A stretch of 64,000 bases of DNA. It comes from Synechococcus sp. JA-3-3Ab. GTDB lineage: Bacteria > Cyanobacteriota > Cyanobacteriia > Thermostichales > Thermostichaceae. The notes under the pieces were generated by a model. The model saw only the letters and a program-made list of their open reading frames with translations. It did not search any database and was not told the origin of the DNA. Made by a program: the position numbers and the translations under genes. Shown one piece after another: positions 1-10,067 of this stretch. The stretch is from positions 124,001-188,000 of the forward strand of contig NC_007775.1 of NCBI RefSeq assembly GCF_000013205.1, in the 5' to 3' direction. Numbering within the stretch: the first letter of the stretch is position 1; every line of letters begins with the position of its first letter.

Positions 1-1
1 G

Positions 2-1564
2 GAATTTGCCCCCGAAGAGATCTCGGCCATGGTGCTGCGCAAGCTGGTAGAAGACGCCAGCCGCTACCTAGGCCAACCGGTCACCCAAGCCGTCATTACT
101 GTCCCGGCCTACTTTAACGACTCGCAGCGGCAGGCCACCAAAGATGCCGGGAGGATCGCCGGCTTGGAAGTGCTGCGCATCATCAACGAGCCGACGGCGG
201 CTTCCTTGGCCTATGGCTTGGACAAGCGCAACAACGAGACCATCCTCGTCTTCGACTTGGGCGGTGGCACCTTCGACGTCTCCATTCTGGAGGTGGGGGA
301 TGGCGTCTTCGAGGTGAAGGCCACCAGCGGCGATACCCAGTTGGGTGGCGACGACTTCGACAAGAAGATCGTCGACTGGATGGCCGAAGAGTTCAAGCGA
401 ATGGAAGGGATCGACCTGCGGCAAGACCGGCAGGCCCTGCAGCGGCTGACGGAAGCCGCCGAGAAGGCCAAGATCGAGCTGTCCAGCGTCTCCGAGACTA
501 CCATCAACCTGCCCTTCATCACCGCCACGGCCGATGGTCCGAAGCACCTGGAGTTGAAGCTCTCCCGCGCCCAGTTTGAACACCTCTGCGCCGACTTGCT
601 GGAGCGCTGCAAAGGGCCGGTGGAGCAGGCCCTGCGGGATGCCAAGCTCACCAAGGCCGACATCAACGAAGTGGTGCTGGTGGGCGGCTCCACCCGCATC
701 CCGGCGGTGCAGCGGCTGGTGAAGGAGCTGCTGGGCAAAGAGCCCAACCAAACTGTCAACCCCGACGAGGTGGTGGCCGTGGGTGCTGCCATCCAAGCTG
801 GCGTGCTGGCGGGCGAGGTCAAAGACGTGCTGTTGCTGGATGTCACCCCCTTGTCTTTGGGGGTGGAAACCCTGGGCGGTATCGCCACCAAGCTGATCCC
901 GCGCAACACCACCATCCCCACCCGCAAGTCGGAGATTTTCTCCACCGCCGAAGATGGGCAGACCTCGGTGGAAATCCACGTGGTGCAAGGGGAGCGGGAG
1001 TTGGCTCGCGACAACAAGTCCCTGGGCCGCTTCAAGCTGGACGGGATCCCGCCGGCTCCCCGCGGTGTGCCGCAGATCGAGGTGACCTTCGACATCGACG
1101 CCAACGGCATCCTCAAAGTGACGGCCAGAGACAAGGGCAGCGGCAAGGAGCAGAGCATTTCCATTACCGGCGCCTCCACGCTGGATAGCAAAGAGGTGGA
1201 GCGGATGATCGCCGAGGCGGAAAAATACGCTGCCGAAGACCGCGCCCGCCGCGAGAAAATCGAGCGCCGCAACAAGGCCGACTCGCTGGCCTACCAGGCT
1301 GAGCGGCAGTTGAAGGAGCTGGGAGACAAGGTCTCCGCCAGCAAGCGCAGCCAAATCGAGACCCTGGTGCGAGAGCTGCGGGAGGCCATCCAGCGGGACG
1401 ACGACAGCGCCATCCAGAGCAAAGAGCGGGAGCTGCAAGAGGCCCTCTACGCCATGAGCAGCGAGCTCTATCAGCAGCCCGGCGCCGCTTCCAGCTCCAC
1501 CTCTGGGACAACCTCCGGCGGCAGCGACGACGTCATCGACGCCGACTTCACCGAGAGCAAGTAA
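2..1564 (+). CDS. dnaK: Molecular chaperone DnaK (Hsp70), 5'-truncated by the window edge
   Basis: ATP-dependent cytosolic Hsp70 chaperone working with DnaJ and GrpE. The frame is open to the first bases and begins inside the nucleotide-binding domain ([11 protein letters not shown]), so roughly the first 115 residues lie outside the window. Visible are the phosphate-2 motif [10 protein letters not shown], the adenosine motif [13 protein letters not shown], the linker [13 protein letters not shown], the substrate-binding beta domain and an alpha lid. The last residues ([12 protein letters not shown]) resemble the bacterial DnaK acidic tail. A DnaJ-family gene follows about 200 bp downstream on the same strand, a usual partner arrangement. 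Cyanobacteria carry several dnaK paralogs and I cannot say which one this is. Confidence 0.97.
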   Translation, partial: EFAPEEISAMVLRKLVEDASRYLGQPVTQAVITVPAYFNDSQRQATKDAGRIAGLEVLRIINEPTAASLAYGLDKRNNETILVFDLGGGTFDVSILEVGDGVFEVKATSGDTQLGGDDFDKKIVDWMAEEFKRMEGIDLRQDRQALQRLTEAAEKAKIELSSVSETTINLPFITATADGPKHLELKLSRAQFEHLCADLLERCKGPVEQALRDAKLTKADINEVVLVGGSTRIPAVQRLVKELLGKEPNQTVNPDEVVAVGAAIQAGVLAGEVKDVLLLDVTPLSLGVETLGGIATKLIPRNTTIPTRKSEIFSTAEDGQTSVEIHVVQGERELARDNKSLGRFKLDGIPPAPRGVPQIEVTFDIDANGILKVTARDKGSGKEQSISITGASTLDSKEVERMIAEAEKYAAEDRARREKIERRNKADSLAYQAERQLKELGDKVSASKRSQIETLVRELREAIQRDDDSAIQSKERELQEALYAMSSELYQQPGAASSSTSGTTSGGSDDVIDADFTESK

Positions 1565-1593
1565 CGACAATGGGATCCCCCTGGGGCCCGCAG

Positions 1594-1607
1594 GGCGGAT
1601 CCCGCCT
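1594..1607 (+). terminator. Weak terminator-like hairpin after dnaK
   Basis: GGCGG at 1594-1598 pairs with CCGCC at 1602-1606 around a 3-base loop and is followed by TTTG. It lies inside a larger GGATCC-containing inverted repeat (1572-1603). The T run is poor, so termination is only a possibility. Confidence 0.3.
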
Positions 1608-1762
1608 TTGTCTGGAGCATCGATAATGGGGAGGGACGGGATGGGCGATAGCGTCTAGCCCGCCTCTTTCTCTTTTCGTCAACAGGTCAGAGGGAGGGAT
1701 CCCTTGATGCCTGGCCTCTTGGTTTTCTGACCCTTCTCAGTGACTTGCCTGCGGACGCCTCC

Positions 1763-2731
1763 ATGCAAAATTTCAAGGACTACTACAAGATTTTGGGGGT
1801 CAGCCAGACGGCCACCGCCGACGAGATCAAGCAGGCCTATCGGCGCCTGGCCCGAAAATATCACCCGGATGTTAACCCGAACAACAAAGCTGCCGAAGAG
1901 AAGTTTAAGGAGATCAACGAAGCCTACGAAGTTCTCTCGGATCCCGGCAAACGCAGGCAATACGACCAATTTGGCCAGTACCACCAGCAGGGCGGGTTCC
2001 GCTACCGGCGGGATACCTACAGCCAGCCTTACAGCAGCAGCCCTTTTGGCGACAGCTCCTTCAGCGAAGACTTTGGGGGAAGCGGTTTTGGCAGTGGCGT
2101 CGATTTCAGCCAATTTGAGGATTTTCAAGACTTCATCGATCAACTGCTGGGCCGGGTGCGCAACTCAGGTGCGGATCGCAGCAGTAGCTCCGCTGGCAAC
2201 GCCAACTACGATGCGGAGGCCACCATCCAGCTCACCATTCCCGAAGCTTTTGAAGGGGGCAGACGCCGCCTACGGGTGGGCGGGGATCGCGTGCTCGAGG
2301 TCAACATCCCAGCAGGGATGACGCCAGGGAAGCGGATTCGCCTGCGCGGCCAAGGCCACCCCAAACCCAACGGCGGCGCCGGCGACCTGTACCTCAAGAT
2401 CGAGCTGAAGGAGCACCCCTTCTACCGCCTTGAGGGGTTTGACGTCTACTGCGATTTGCCCATCAGCCCCAGCGAGGCCGTCTTGGGCGCCCAGGTGGAG
2501 GTGCCCACCTTGGATGGAGTGGTGAAGCTGCGGATCCCACCCGGCATGCAGCCGGGGCGAAAGTTGCGCTTGGCAGAGAGGGGTTTTCCCAAGGGCAATG
2601 GAGAGCGGGGCGATTTCTACGCGGTAGTTCAGATCTATTTGCCCACCCGTGTTTCGGAGGAGGAGCGGGAGCTCTACGAAAAGCTGCAGCGGGTTCAGTC
2701 CTATGATCCCCGTGCCGCCCTCAAGCTCTAG
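1763..2731 (+). CDS. DnaJ-family co-chaperone without zinc finger (CbpA-like)
   Basis: Hsp40 co-chaperone that stimulates DnaK ATPase and delivers substrates. An N-terminal J domain (residues about 5-70) has the HPD motif in KYHPDVN. A Gly/Phe/Ser-rich stretch follows (about 80-140), then the two C-terminal beta domains typical of DnaJ_C ([27 protein letters not shown]). The four CxxCxGxG zinc repeats of class I DnaJ are absent, so this is a class II/CbpA-type protein of 322 residues. I chose ATG 1763 because the J domain begins right there; an upstream TTG at 1745 would add six residues. Its stop codon overlaps that of convergent glcF in a shared CTAG. The position after dnaK supports a chaperone pair. 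Confidence 0.93.
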   Translation: MQNFKDYYKILGVSQTATADEIKQAYRRLARKYHPDVNPNNKAAEEKFKEINEAYEVLSDPGKRRQYDQFGQYHQQGGFRYRRDTYSQPYSSSPFGDSSFSEDFGGSGFGSGVDFSQFEDFQDFIDQLLGRVRNSGADRSSSSAGNANYDAEATIQLTIPEAFEGGRRRLRVGGDRVLEVNIPAGMTPGKRIRLRGQGHPKPNGGAGDLYLKIELKEHPFYRLEGFDVYCDLPISPSEAVLGAQVEVPTLDGVVKLRIPPGMQPGRKLRLAERGFPKGNGERGDFYAVVQIYLPTRVSEEERELYEKLQRVQSYDPRAALKL

Positions 2732-4053
2732 CTAGAAGGAGGAGTGGGCGGTCGGAGAGCGCGATCCAGGAGTTCCATCGGGTGATAAATGGGGATCCCG
2801 GCCTTGCCTTGCAGACGCAGGTGCTTCTGGAGCTGCAGGCGGCAGCCGATATTGGCGGAGACGATCCCCTGGGCGCCGGTGTTGAGCAGGTTGGCCACCT
2901 TCTGGGATCCCAGCTCGTCGGCCACCTCGGGCTGCAGCAGGTTGTAGACGCCGGAGCTGCCGCAGCAGAGGGCGGCATCGACAGGATCCCGCAGCTCCAG
3001 CCCGGGAATTTGCCGCAGCAGTTGTCGCGGCTCCTGGCTGAGGCGCTGCCCGTGCAGCATGTGGCAGGCATCCTGATAGGCCAGCACCAAGGGATCCGGC
3101 TGCAGGGGGTACAGGGGAGCGGTCAGCCCTACCTGCGCCAGAAACTCCTGGATATCCTTGACTTTGGCCGCAAACTGAGCCCCTTTCTCTTGGTAGTCGG
3201 GATCCCTGGCCAAAAGGTGGCCGTACTCCTTGAGGGTGTGGCCGCAGCCGGAGGCAGTCACCAAAATGGCATCCAACTCGTAGCCGGCAAAAGCATCCAC
3301 CATCTGGCGGGCCAGGGCTTCTGCCTGCTGCAGTTGCCCTTGGTGGTGGGGCAAGGCCGCACAACAGCCCTGGGCGGGCGGGATCACCACCTCACAGCCG
3401 TTGTGGGTCAAGACGCGAATGCTGGCCTCATTCACCTGCGGGGCAAACAGGCGCTGCACGCAGCCGAGGAGCAGCCCCACGCGAAAGCGGCGTTCGCCCA
3501 CCGCCGGGATCCGCTCCGGGTAGCGCTTGGGCAGCAGTTGCCCCACCTCAAGAGGGGGCAAGAGGGATTCCATGGCCGCCAGGCGCGGGGAGACCTTCGC
3601 CAGCCCTTGGCGAATCCAGGCGCCGACCCCCATTTTTTGGTAGAGCCAAAGGGACCAGAGCAGAGGCCGCAGCCGCGCCGGGTAGGGGAAGAGCCAGAAG
3701 ATGAACTGGCGGTACAGCCAATCCCAAAGGTTGCGGCGGTGGTTGCGCTCGATCTGCGGGCGGGTGGCGGCGATCAGCCGGTCGTAGCGCACCCCCGAAG
3801 GACAGGCGGTAACGCAGGCCAGACAGCCCAGGCAGGTATCGAAATGGGAAACCACTGCTGCCGAGAGAGAGATTTGGCCTTGATTGAGGGCGTCCATCTG
3901 GTAGATGCGCCCCCGCGGCGAGTCTGTCTCCTTGCCGAGGACGCGGTAGCTGGGGCAGGTGGTCAGACAAAACCCACAGTGCACACAGGCATCGATTAGC
4001 TTTGGATCCGGCGGATCCAGGCTGTCAAAACTCGGCCTTTTGGATGAGCTCAT
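2728..4053 (-). CDS. glcF: Glycolate oxidase/dehydrogenase iron-sulfur subunit GlcF
   Basis: Electron-transfer subunit of glycolate dehydrogenase (photorespiratory glycolate to glyoxylate), peripheral at the membrane in known systems. Two 4Fe-4S ferredoxin motifs are clear: C23-x2-C26-x2-C29-x3-C33-P and C74-x2-C77-x2-C80-x3-C84-P. The C-terminal half carries two CCG-domain motifs (GCCAALPHH and CCGSSGVYN). The length of 441 residues matches the family. No glcD or glcE lies next to it, so the enzyme would have to be assembled from dispersed genes, as is common in cyanobacteria. The gene starts with ATG and converges on the dnaJ-like gene with overlapping stops. Confidence 0.92.
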   Translation of the reverse strand: MSSSKRPSFDSLDPPDPKLIDACVHCGFCLTTCPSYRVLGKETDSPRGRIYQMDALNQGQISLSAAVVSHFDTCLGCLACVTACPSGVRYDRLIAATRPQIERNHRRNLWDWLYRQFIFWLFPYPARLRPLLWSLWLYQKMGVGAWIRQGLAKVSPRLAAMESLLPPLEVGQLLPKRYPERIPAVGERRFRVGLLLGCVQRLFAPQVNEASIRVLTHNGCEVVIPPAQGCCAALPHHQGQLQQAEALARQMVDAFAGYELDAILVTASGCGHTLKEYGHLLARDPDYQEKGAQFAAKVKDIQEFLAQVGLTAPLYPLQPDPLVLAYQDACHMLHGQRLSQEPRQLLRQIPGLELRDPVDAALCCGSSGVYNLLQPEVADELGSQKVANLLNTGAQGIVSANIGCRLQLQKHLRLQGKAGIPIYHPMELLDRALRPPTPPSS

Positions 4054-4273
4054 CGGCCTCGACCTATCGCGCTTTCAACACTTCATCACCCCCGTAAAGA
4101 GAGAATTGGCCGTTCGGGGATCCTGTCCCCTCCTTTTGCTTCCGGGGTTTTTTGCATCTTAATCTGGGAACAGAGCGTCTGAGACTTCTATCCAGATCCA
4201 AACGCTCTTTTCGTCCGTACTACCCTAGAGAAGGGACATACCCGGCCGATTTCTCCTCGTCGTTCATTTCCCA

Positions 4274-4594
4274 ATGAAAGTGCAACACCTCTTCACCCCA
4301 GCTCTTGTGGGGGCAGCTCTCTCCAGTTTGAGCCTATCTGGAGCGGCTTTTGCCCAGGCCAACCTGCGGGAGCTGCCCCCCGATCTGGCCGAACAGCTCA
4401 CTACAGAGCAGATCTTGCAAGCCTGCGCCGCCAACCAGGCAGACACCTTGCCCAGCCCCTTCCCAGACGTGGTGCCGACCGATTGGGCCTACAAGGCGGT
4501 GCTCACCCTCTACTACTGCGGCGCCTACCGGGGGGCCATTCCCCCGGAGACCTTCCGGCGCTACCTGGAGCAACAGCGGGGATCCCAAACTTAG
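4274..4594 (+). CDS. Small exported protein with SLH-like segment
   Basis: A 106-residue protein with a classic signal peptide (charged MKVQH start, hydrophobic core, probable cleavage after AFA-QA near residue 27). The mature part holds FPDVVPTDWAYKAVLTL followed by YCGAYRG, which resembles one S-layer-homology unit (F-x-D-x3-x-WA...A). Two Cys residues could form a periplasmic disulfide. I infer a cell-envelope role, since SLH units bind peptidoglycan or outer-membrane components, but a single unit is short for that. The stop overlaps the convergent ligase stop (TTAG). Confidence 0.75.
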   Translation: MKVQHLFTPALVGAALSSLSLSGAAFAQANLRELPPDLAEQLTTEQILQACAANQADTLPSPFPDVVPTDWAYKAVLTLYYCGAYRGAIPPETFRRYLEQQRGSQT

Positions 4595-6471
4595 CTCCCT
4601 GTCGGATACATCTCCTGGATGAGGTGGGCGTAGCGCTCGGCCACCGGGTTACGCTTAATTTTCAGCGTCTGGGTCATGAGGCCGTTTTCCACGCTCAGGG
4701 GCTCTGGCAAAAAGCGGAAGTCGGCAATTTGCTCGTGGGGCCGGTAGCCAGGACGCTCTTGGATGCGGGCCCGCACCTCCTGCAAAATCAACGTGCGCAC
4801 CTGCGGGTGGCCCAAGAGCTCGGCCTCCGCAGCCGGGATCCCTTGCTCAGCGGCCCAAGCCTTAAGGACATCGAGGTTGGGGTAGATGAGGGCGGCCAGT
4901 TTCTTTTGGTCTTGCCCGACGATCACGATCTGGCTGATGTAGGGGGATTGCAGGCAGGCATCTTCCAGCGGCTGCGGCTCGACATTTTCGCCGTTAAGCA
5001 GCACGATCACGTCCTTGGCCCTGCCGGTGATCACCAGTTGTCCGTCGGGGGTGAGCCAGCCCAGATCCCCTGTTTCAAACCAGCCGTCGGGGCTGAGCAC
5101 CTTGGCAGTCGCTTCCGGATTGTTGTAGTAGCCCATCATCACCTGCGGCCCCCGCGCCAGGATCAGCCCTTTTTCGCCAGGGGGCAACGGCTGCCGCGTC
5201 TCCGGATCCACGATGCGAAACTCCGTCCCTGGCAAGGGGGGGCCCGCCGTGCCGCGCACGTTGTTGTCAGGACGCCGCGCGCACAGCACCGGCGAGGTTT
5301 CCGTGAGGCCGTAGCCATTGAGGATGGAAATGCCCACCACCTCGTAAAACAGATCCAGGTAGGCGGGCAGGGATCCGCCGCCGCTGATGGCCTGTTGAAA
5401 ATTGGGGCCCAAAGCCTGCCGCACCTTGCGGTAGATCAGCGCATCGGCCAGGCGGTGGACAGGCCAGAGCAGCCCCTGTTGCAGGCGGGCCCCCAGGCGC
5501 ACCCACGGGCTGACGCCGTAGTGTAAAATCGACCGATTGCCGGCAATCCGCCCGGCGAGCACGTAGCCTTCGCTGGCCGCCATCAAGGTGCGGATCAGCC
5601 GCTGCATCAGGGGGCTTTTTTCCTTAAATTGCCGCTGGATCCCTTCGTAAACGGTCTCCCAGATGCGGGGCACCGCCACCAGATAGTGGGGCTGCTCCTG
5701 TTGAAAATCTTGCTTGATAAAGCGAGGGTTGGTGTAAACCAACGTGCAGGCCTGGCTGAGGAGAAAATACTCACAGGCCCGCTCGTAGGAGTGCCAGGTG
5801 GGCAGAATTGTCAGCACCTTATCCCCAGGCCGGGGCTGCACCACCACATGCAAGTTTTCCACCTGGTGCATCAGGTTGCCGTGGCTGAGCATCACCCCCT
5901 TGGGCCGACCGGAAGTGCCAGAAGTGTAGATGATGGTGGCCAACTGGGATCGCTCCAGCCGCGGCGGCTCGTAGCGGCGCTCCCGGCCTTTTTGCAGCCA
6001 CTGAGAAAAATTCAATACCCCCGGCTCTTCTTCATCGGAAAGCAACAGCAGCCGCTCCAGGCCCAGCTCCTGCACAACCGGCCGCACCCGGCTTAGGGTC
6101 TTCGCATCCTGGGCAATCAAAGCGGTGCTGCCGGAATGGCGCAAAATGTAGCCCAGCTCCGCCGGATCCGCCACGGCGCTGCGCGGCACATTGACCGCTC
6201 CCGTAAACAGCGTGGCCAGATCTGCCATCAGCCAGCGGGGGGAATTGTCGGCAAAAATGGCCACCCGATCCCCAGGCCGAATGCCCAAAGCCTGCAAACC
6301 GGCAGCCAAGATCTGAATGCGGCGAAAGAGCTGCCCGTAAGAAATCTCAAAGACCGGCTGGGCATGGGGATCCCTGAGGGCAGTGTAATCGGCAAACTTT
6401 TCGGCCAGGACTTGCCAGATGTCGAGCAGCGTCGTCCCAGCGGGGGTAGCAGCAGCGGAGACAGTAGTCAT
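4591..6471 (-). CDS. AMP-dependent long-chain acyl-CoA/acyl-ACP synthetase
   Basis: ANL-superfamily adenylating enzyme that activates fatty acids with ATP. The P-loop-like motif TIIYTSGTSGRPKGVMLSH, the mid motif NGYGLTETSP and the hinge motif GWFETGDLGW with TGRAKDVIVL are all present. An insertion typical of long-chain (FadD15/Aas-type) enzymes lies between them. Cyanobacteria normally keep one such enzyme (Aas) for recycling free fatty acids, and this is probably it, though substrate choice cannot be read from sequence. I chose ATG 6471 (MTTVSAAATPAG) with AGGG upstream; an upstream TTG at 6525 would add 18 unconserved residues. Length is 626 residues. Confidence 0.9.
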   Translation of the reverse strand: MTTVSAAATPAGTTLLDIWQVLAEKFADYTALRDPHAQPVFEISYGQLFRRIQILAAGLQALGIRPGDRVAIFADNSPRWLMADLATLFTGAVNVPRSAVADPAELGYILRHSGSTALIAQDAKTLSRVRPVVQELGLERLLLLSDEEEPGVLNFSQWLQKGRERRYEPPRLERSQLATIIYTSGTSGRPKGVMLSHGNLMHQVENLHVVVQPRPGDKVLTILPTWHSYERACEYFLLSQACTLVYTNPRFIKQDFQQEQPHYLVAVPRIWETVYEGIQRQFKEKSPLMQRLIRTLMAASEGYVLAGRIAGNRSILHYGVSPWVRLGARLQQGLLWPVHRLADALIYRKVRQALGPNFQQAISGGGSLPAYLDLFYEVVGISILNGYGLTETSPVLCARRPDNNVRGTAGPPLPGTEFRIVDPETRQPLPPGEKGLILARGPQVMMGYYNNPEATAKVLSPDGWFETGDLGWLTPDGQLVITGRAKDVIVLLNGENVEPQPLEDACLQSPYISQIVIVGQDQKKLAALIYPNLDVLKAWAAEQGIPAAEAELLGHPQVRTLILQEVRARIQERPGYRPHEQIADFRFLPEPLSVENGLMTQTLKIKRNPVAERYAHLIQEMYPTGS

Positions 6472-6864
6472 AAATCTGTACCCTAAATCACATTTACAGT
6501 CTAGTAAACTTGGGCTTTTTCCCAAGACACCCCCAGGACAGTTCTCAATCTGTCACCAAATCCAACCCCTTCCCCTTGCGGGGAAAAGGTAGGGATCAAC
6601 CCTACTCCCGGAAAAGCCTGAACTCATGAGGTTTTCAAGGTGCGCTCGCGAGGAAGTACCGAGACTTCCCGCCACAGATGTTAACCTCGCTTCCCCGAAT
6701 AAGCGCAACTCAGAAAATTCGCTCTTTTGGGGACGTCATGCTGCATTTTCCCGCCAATCCCGGCAAAAGCTACTAGATCTTATGGCACCCGCAAAAAAAG
6801 CTAGCAATGGCTCCCCCCGATGGATCGGCCCCAAAACTTTACAATCTCGGCTAAGCTGAGAACC
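6472..6864. other. Non-coding gap with CRISPR-repeat-like hairpin
   Basis: About 390 bp without a convincing gene, downstream of cas2 on the cas strand. The one structured item is the hairpin described separately at 6563-6600. I saw no second copy and no regularly spaced repeats here, so no array remains. Confidence 0.6.
6563..6600. repeat. Solitary CRISPR-repeat-like sequence
   Basis: A 38-base stretch with perfect stem TTCCCC (6570-6575) and GGGGAA (6580-6585) around TTGC, followed by AAGGTAGGGATCAAC. The CTTGCGGGGAAA core and the ATCAAC end resemble cyanobacterial CRISPR repeats that end in ATTGAAAC/ATCAAC. It lies 265 bp from cas2. Only one copy is present, so this is a degenerate array remnant at best. 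Confidence 0.3.
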
Positions 6865-7122
6865 TCACAAAATAAGGTAGTCCGGCGGCTCGTAGGGGAG
6901 AGGCCCGCCGAAGACCTTGGTACGTCGTTTGGCGGTGGCATCCAGAGGGTAGGCCTGCAGGCTATCTTCCTCGAGGTTGAGCAGAGGCAGCCACGACTTT
7001 TCCAGCTCGGCAGTGTCCAGGGGGCATTCAACAACGGAGTATTGCGCTCGCTGGCAGCACTGTTCCAGGCGCTTGGCCAACTGTTGTCGGCGCTTATCGT
7101 CCACCACGTCGTAGCAAACCAA
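6865..7122 (-). CDS. cas2: CRISPR-associated endoribonuclease/integration protein Cas2
   Basis: Small ferredoxin-fold subunit of the Cas1-Cas2 spacer integrase. The sequence LVCYDVVDDKRRQQLAKRL is the typical Cas2 beta1-alpha1 with the conserved Asp, followed by YSVVECPL, and the C-terminus GGPLPYEPPDYLIL is typical of Cas2. The start is uncertain: the frame stays open upstream to a TTG at 7179, through the cas1 tail, and no ATG lies at the expected place. TTG 7122 gives 85 residues. It follows the broken cas1 and no effector genes or array accompany it, so the protein probably has no working adaptation partner here. Confidence 0.8.
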   Translation of the reverse strand: MVCYDVVDDKRRQQLAKRLEQCCQRAQYSVVECPLDTAELEKSWLPLLNLEEDSLQAYPLDATAKRRTKVFGGPLPYEPPDYLIL

Positions 7123-7130
7123 CCATAGCC

Positions 7131-7403
7131 TCAGCGCAGCTCCATTGCTTCGTACTCTAGGTTGCCGCTCACCAGGCAACGGCCCAGCCAGCGGGCTTGC
7201 TCCAGCACGATTTGGCTCAGGGCTAGGCGACGCGATTGCGGAGGGTAAAGCAAAGGCTCGCAGAAGCGGCGCTCCAGCTCACCCAAAAACAGCTTTTTGG
7301 CCAGGGATCCCATGCTCCATCCGGCGACGGCTCGCAGTCTTCCGGGGTGAGCAAGCCGGCCTTGATGAGTTGGCTTACCCAGCATTTCGCTCATCCCTCT
7401 CAC
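7131..7403 (-). pseudogene. cas1: cas1 3'-end remnant (frameshifted)
   Basis: The last ~60 codons (LAKKLFLGELERRF through QARWLGRCLVSGNLEYEAMELR) match the C-terminal helical end of Cas1 and run directly into cas2, the usual order. Just upstream the good match continues in another frame (VSQLIKAGLLTPEDCEPSPDG, around 7314-7375) and then returns to the first frame, so at least two frameshifts are needed. The N-terminal catalytic part of Cas1 is missing altogether. No Cas1 activity is expected. Confidence 0.7.
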
Positions 7404-7557
7404 AAAGGCCTCGGCCTAGATGCCCTTAGATTCGTCGTCAAAGTACCAGTATGCTTTCCTAGAGATCCAACCGAATAATCTTGCTGCCCAAAATTTGCCT
7501 AATGCTCTCCAGACTGTCTTTTCTTGCGTTGAACCCAAAGGTATCTCGCTGTGGCTG

Positions 7558-9147
7558 CTAGCGCAAGCGGGAGTAGGGACGGGGATAGGGTTGGCGCATC
7601 TGCCGAGCCAGGTACACCTGAAAGGTTTGCGCCACCGCGCCCGCCCGCCGCAGGGGAACCTCTGCCACTGGCTCAATTTGTTCAAAGTAGGTGCCGTAGA
7701 CAGCCTGGATCCCTGCTCTTGGCCAAAACAGCTGGGAGGTGACCAGCAGCCCATCTTTGCCCAGCCAGTCTTCAGGTTGGGACCAAAAGGCAAAGCCGCG
7801 CAGATCTTCATCCAGGCAGGTGAGGGGCTTCTCCGTCAGCGGCGCCAAGGCCATGCCGATCTGCCCGCCCAAAAAGTAAACGTTGGTGAAGATAAAATCC
7901 GCCTCTGCAAGAGCCTGGGCCAAGCGGGGATCCGTCTGAAACTGCCGCCGCAACTGTTCGATGTCAATCAGCTGAGTCGAGGGATCCCGTTCCACCGGCC
8001 ACAGGCCCAGCCCGCCGGGATCCTGGAGGAGGCCGTAGCGCACATGGGCCAGCCCCACTGCCACCAACAGGCCCACTGCCACCGCCGTCCCCGCCAAGAG
8101 CTGCCTTGCTCCTGGCCACCGTTCCCAGCGGGATCCCAACAGCAAGCTCAGCACCCAAAACCCCGGCATGGGCCAGGTGGGGAGGATGGGCCGGTAGCCT
8201 CCCATGAAGGTAAAAGCCAACACCAGCGGCAGCCCACAGGCCAAGATTAAAAGCTGTTTCAGCTCCTGATCCGTGAGGCGTCTTCCCTGAACCAGCGCCA
8301 GCCCCACCCGCCCACCCTCGGCCAAGCTCAGCCCCAGCAGAGGGATCCCCAAGGTCGGGAAAAGGTACCCCATCTCCTGCAGCACCGTCAGCCCCAGCTC
8401 CTGCAGTTGATACCCTGCCTCCGGCACTGCTCGCCCCCCCTGGAAGCGGAAGGAGACCCAATCCTGTTGGGTGTTCCAGATTAAAACGGGGCTGAAGGCC
8501 GCCAAAAACCCCACCACCGCCAAGAGCGCCCATCCCGACCGAAGAGCGCAGCGGTGGGCCGGGCTGAGCAGACAAAAGAGCACCAGGCCAAACCCCAGCG
8601 CCAGGCCGTGGTATTTGCCCAGGCAGGCCAGACCCACCAAGAGCCCAATCAGCGCCAGCCGCGGCCCCGGTCGGTAGCGCGCTGCCCCATAGACCCCCAA
8701 TTTCCCCTCCGCCAAGGGAGCCGGAAAAAACTCCTGGGCAGCCACCCACAGGGTTGCCGCCGTAAACACCATCAGCGGGCTATCCGGCAGGGTCAGCACC
8801 CCAAACCCAATCCAGAAAATGGGGGCGATGCTGATGGTTGCCAGGGTGATCAGCCCCGCCTGTGGCGAAAAAAGCCGCGTCGCCGTCAGGTAAAGCAACA
8901 GGGAAGAGCCGGTGTAGGCCAGCAGGGATCCCAGTCGAATCGAAAAAGCCGACACCTGCCCCGTCAAAACAGGCCCCAAGCCCGTTGTCCAGGCCACCAG
9001 CGGCGGATGGTCAAAATAGCTCCAGTCCAGATGGCGGGTGTAGAGGTAGTAGTAGGCTTCGTCAAAGCCCGGTGGCAACAGAGCAGCCACCAAGCAGCGC
9101 AGAAGCAGGCCCAGGCCCAAAATCCACAGAGCAGCTTTCGGCAGCAC
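7558..9147 (-). CDS. Glycosyltransferase family 39-like (ArnT/PMT) membrane protein
   Basis: Integral membrane glycosyltransferase of the GT-C fold that would use a lipid-linked sugar donor. Near the N-terminus, after the first membrane helix, comes the signature GFDEAYYYLYTRHLDWSYFDHPP (residues about 27-49), with the acidic DE pair expected on the first periplasmic loop. About ten hydrophobic segments follow, then a soluble C-terminal domain. Length is 529 residues, normal for the family. The start is GTG at 9147. The acceptor is unknown; the neighbours give no hint. Confidence 0.82.
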   Translation of the reverse strand: MLPKAALWILGLGLLLRCLVAALLPPGFDEAYYYLYTRHLDWSYFDHPPLVAWTTGLGPVLTGQVSAFSIRLGSLLAYTGSSLLLYLTATRLFSPQAGLITLATISIAPIFWIGFGVLTLPDSPLMVFTAATLWVAAQEFFPAPLAEGKLGVYGAARYRPGPRLALIGLLVGLACLGKYHGLALGFGLVLFCLLSPAHRCALRSGWALLAVVGFLAAFSPVLIWNTQQDWVSFRFQGGRAVPEAGYQLQELGLTVLQEMGYLFPTLGIPLLGLSLAEGGRVGLALVQGRRLTDQELKQLLILACGLPLVLAFTFMGGYRPILPTWPMPGFWVLSLLLGSRWERWPGARQLLAGTAVAVGLLVAVGLAHVRYGLLQDPGGLGLWPVERDPSTQLIDIEQLRRQFQTDPRLAQALAEADFIFTNVYFLGGQIGMALAPLTEKPLTCLDEDLRGFAFWSQPEDWLGKDGLLVTSQLFWPRAGIQAVYGTYFEQIEPVAEVPLRRAGAVAQTFQVYLARQMRQPYPRPYSRLR

Positions 9148-9243
9148 AGGGGATCCCCTTGAGCGTGTGGACAGGTGTTATTGTCTCAGCTTTGGCCAGA
9201 CTTGTCCCCAAAAAACCAAGTGGGGGCTCAGAATAAACTGAGC

Positions 9244-10057
9244 CTAAGACGTTGCCTCCGGCAGCTTTACCGGACACCCCAAAAGCTGGCCCAATTGCTC
9301 TGCTTCCGCCCTTGCCTTGCTATCATCAGAACCAAAGCCTAGGTACAATAAAGGCTCTCCCAATGCCAAATTCACCTTCACCGAAAAATAACTATCGCCA
9401 TCGGAATCTGTTGACCTCTCAACTACAACTTGCTGAACATCTCTGAAGGAATAAGCTTTCCGCCCCCTTATTCCAAAGGGAGTGAGGTGCTCCTCCAAGA
9501 TCTGGTAGAAGGAGCGGTCAAAGGTCAGCCGACGGCTTCCTAGCTTAGGTATTAGCGATAGACCTACCATTCCTGCTGGGAGAGAAAGTAGAAGTGCAGC
9601 AAACAAGTCTCCTGAGTTAAAACTATCGCTGGCCACCAAGAGCTGACTCTCTGCACTCATCCGAAACGATTGGATCTTGGTTGCCAGTTGTCGAGCGTCG
9701 CTCTCGCTGGCGGCTGACCAAGCTTTTGTTTCTCCTGCAGGAGTTATGAGAGTAACGTAGTAATAGGTTGTCTCGTCTCCTTCGGAGTCTGTTCGAGTTT
9801 CAGTTTTGACTCGGGCTCCTCTTACATCATAATAAAACTCGATCTGTTTTGGTAAAGGCAGCAGTGGTTGAAAGACCACTTCAGAGGTGACTGTATCCTG
9901 ATCAAGCCGATGGCAAGTGAAACGGCGATCCCCCCTGAAAAAGCCAAATCAGGGAACACAAAGCCAGCGCCACAAAGAAAATAACGCCAGCAGCCACCAG
10001 CGGAACCCCAGGCTCTAGACAAACGCGCTTGCTGGGGGTTTGCTCTACACATCTCAT
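9244..10057 (-). pseudogene. Frameshifted one-helix membrane protein of unknown function
   Basis: Two frames together make one plausible protein. From ATG 10057 the first frame gives MRCVEQTPSK..., a membrane helix (PLVAAGVIFFVALALCSLIWLF) and then stops at 9902. From a run of six G near 9931 the other frame continues as GDRRFTCHRLDQDTVTSEVVFQP and runs about 230 residues to 9244, with a second hydrophobic stretch (LFAALLLSLPAGMVGLSLI). The junction text resembles the 'xxTCxRxxxxxxxC' start of cyanobacterial hypotheticals. A one-base slip in the G run would explain it; a sequencing error is equally possible. I do not recognise a function. Confidence 0.55.
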
Positions 10058-10067
10058 CCCTATAGGC

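Noticed and set aside
68-1570. Long open frames opposite dnaK and similar ones opposite clpB, rnr, metE and narB
   Set aside because: They mirror the codon pattern of the real gene in GC-rich DNA, show no recognisable domains and are low-complexity in composition.
6626-6859. 77-codon open frame between the ligase gene and cas2
   Set aside because: No family resemblance and atypical composition; more likely non-coding.
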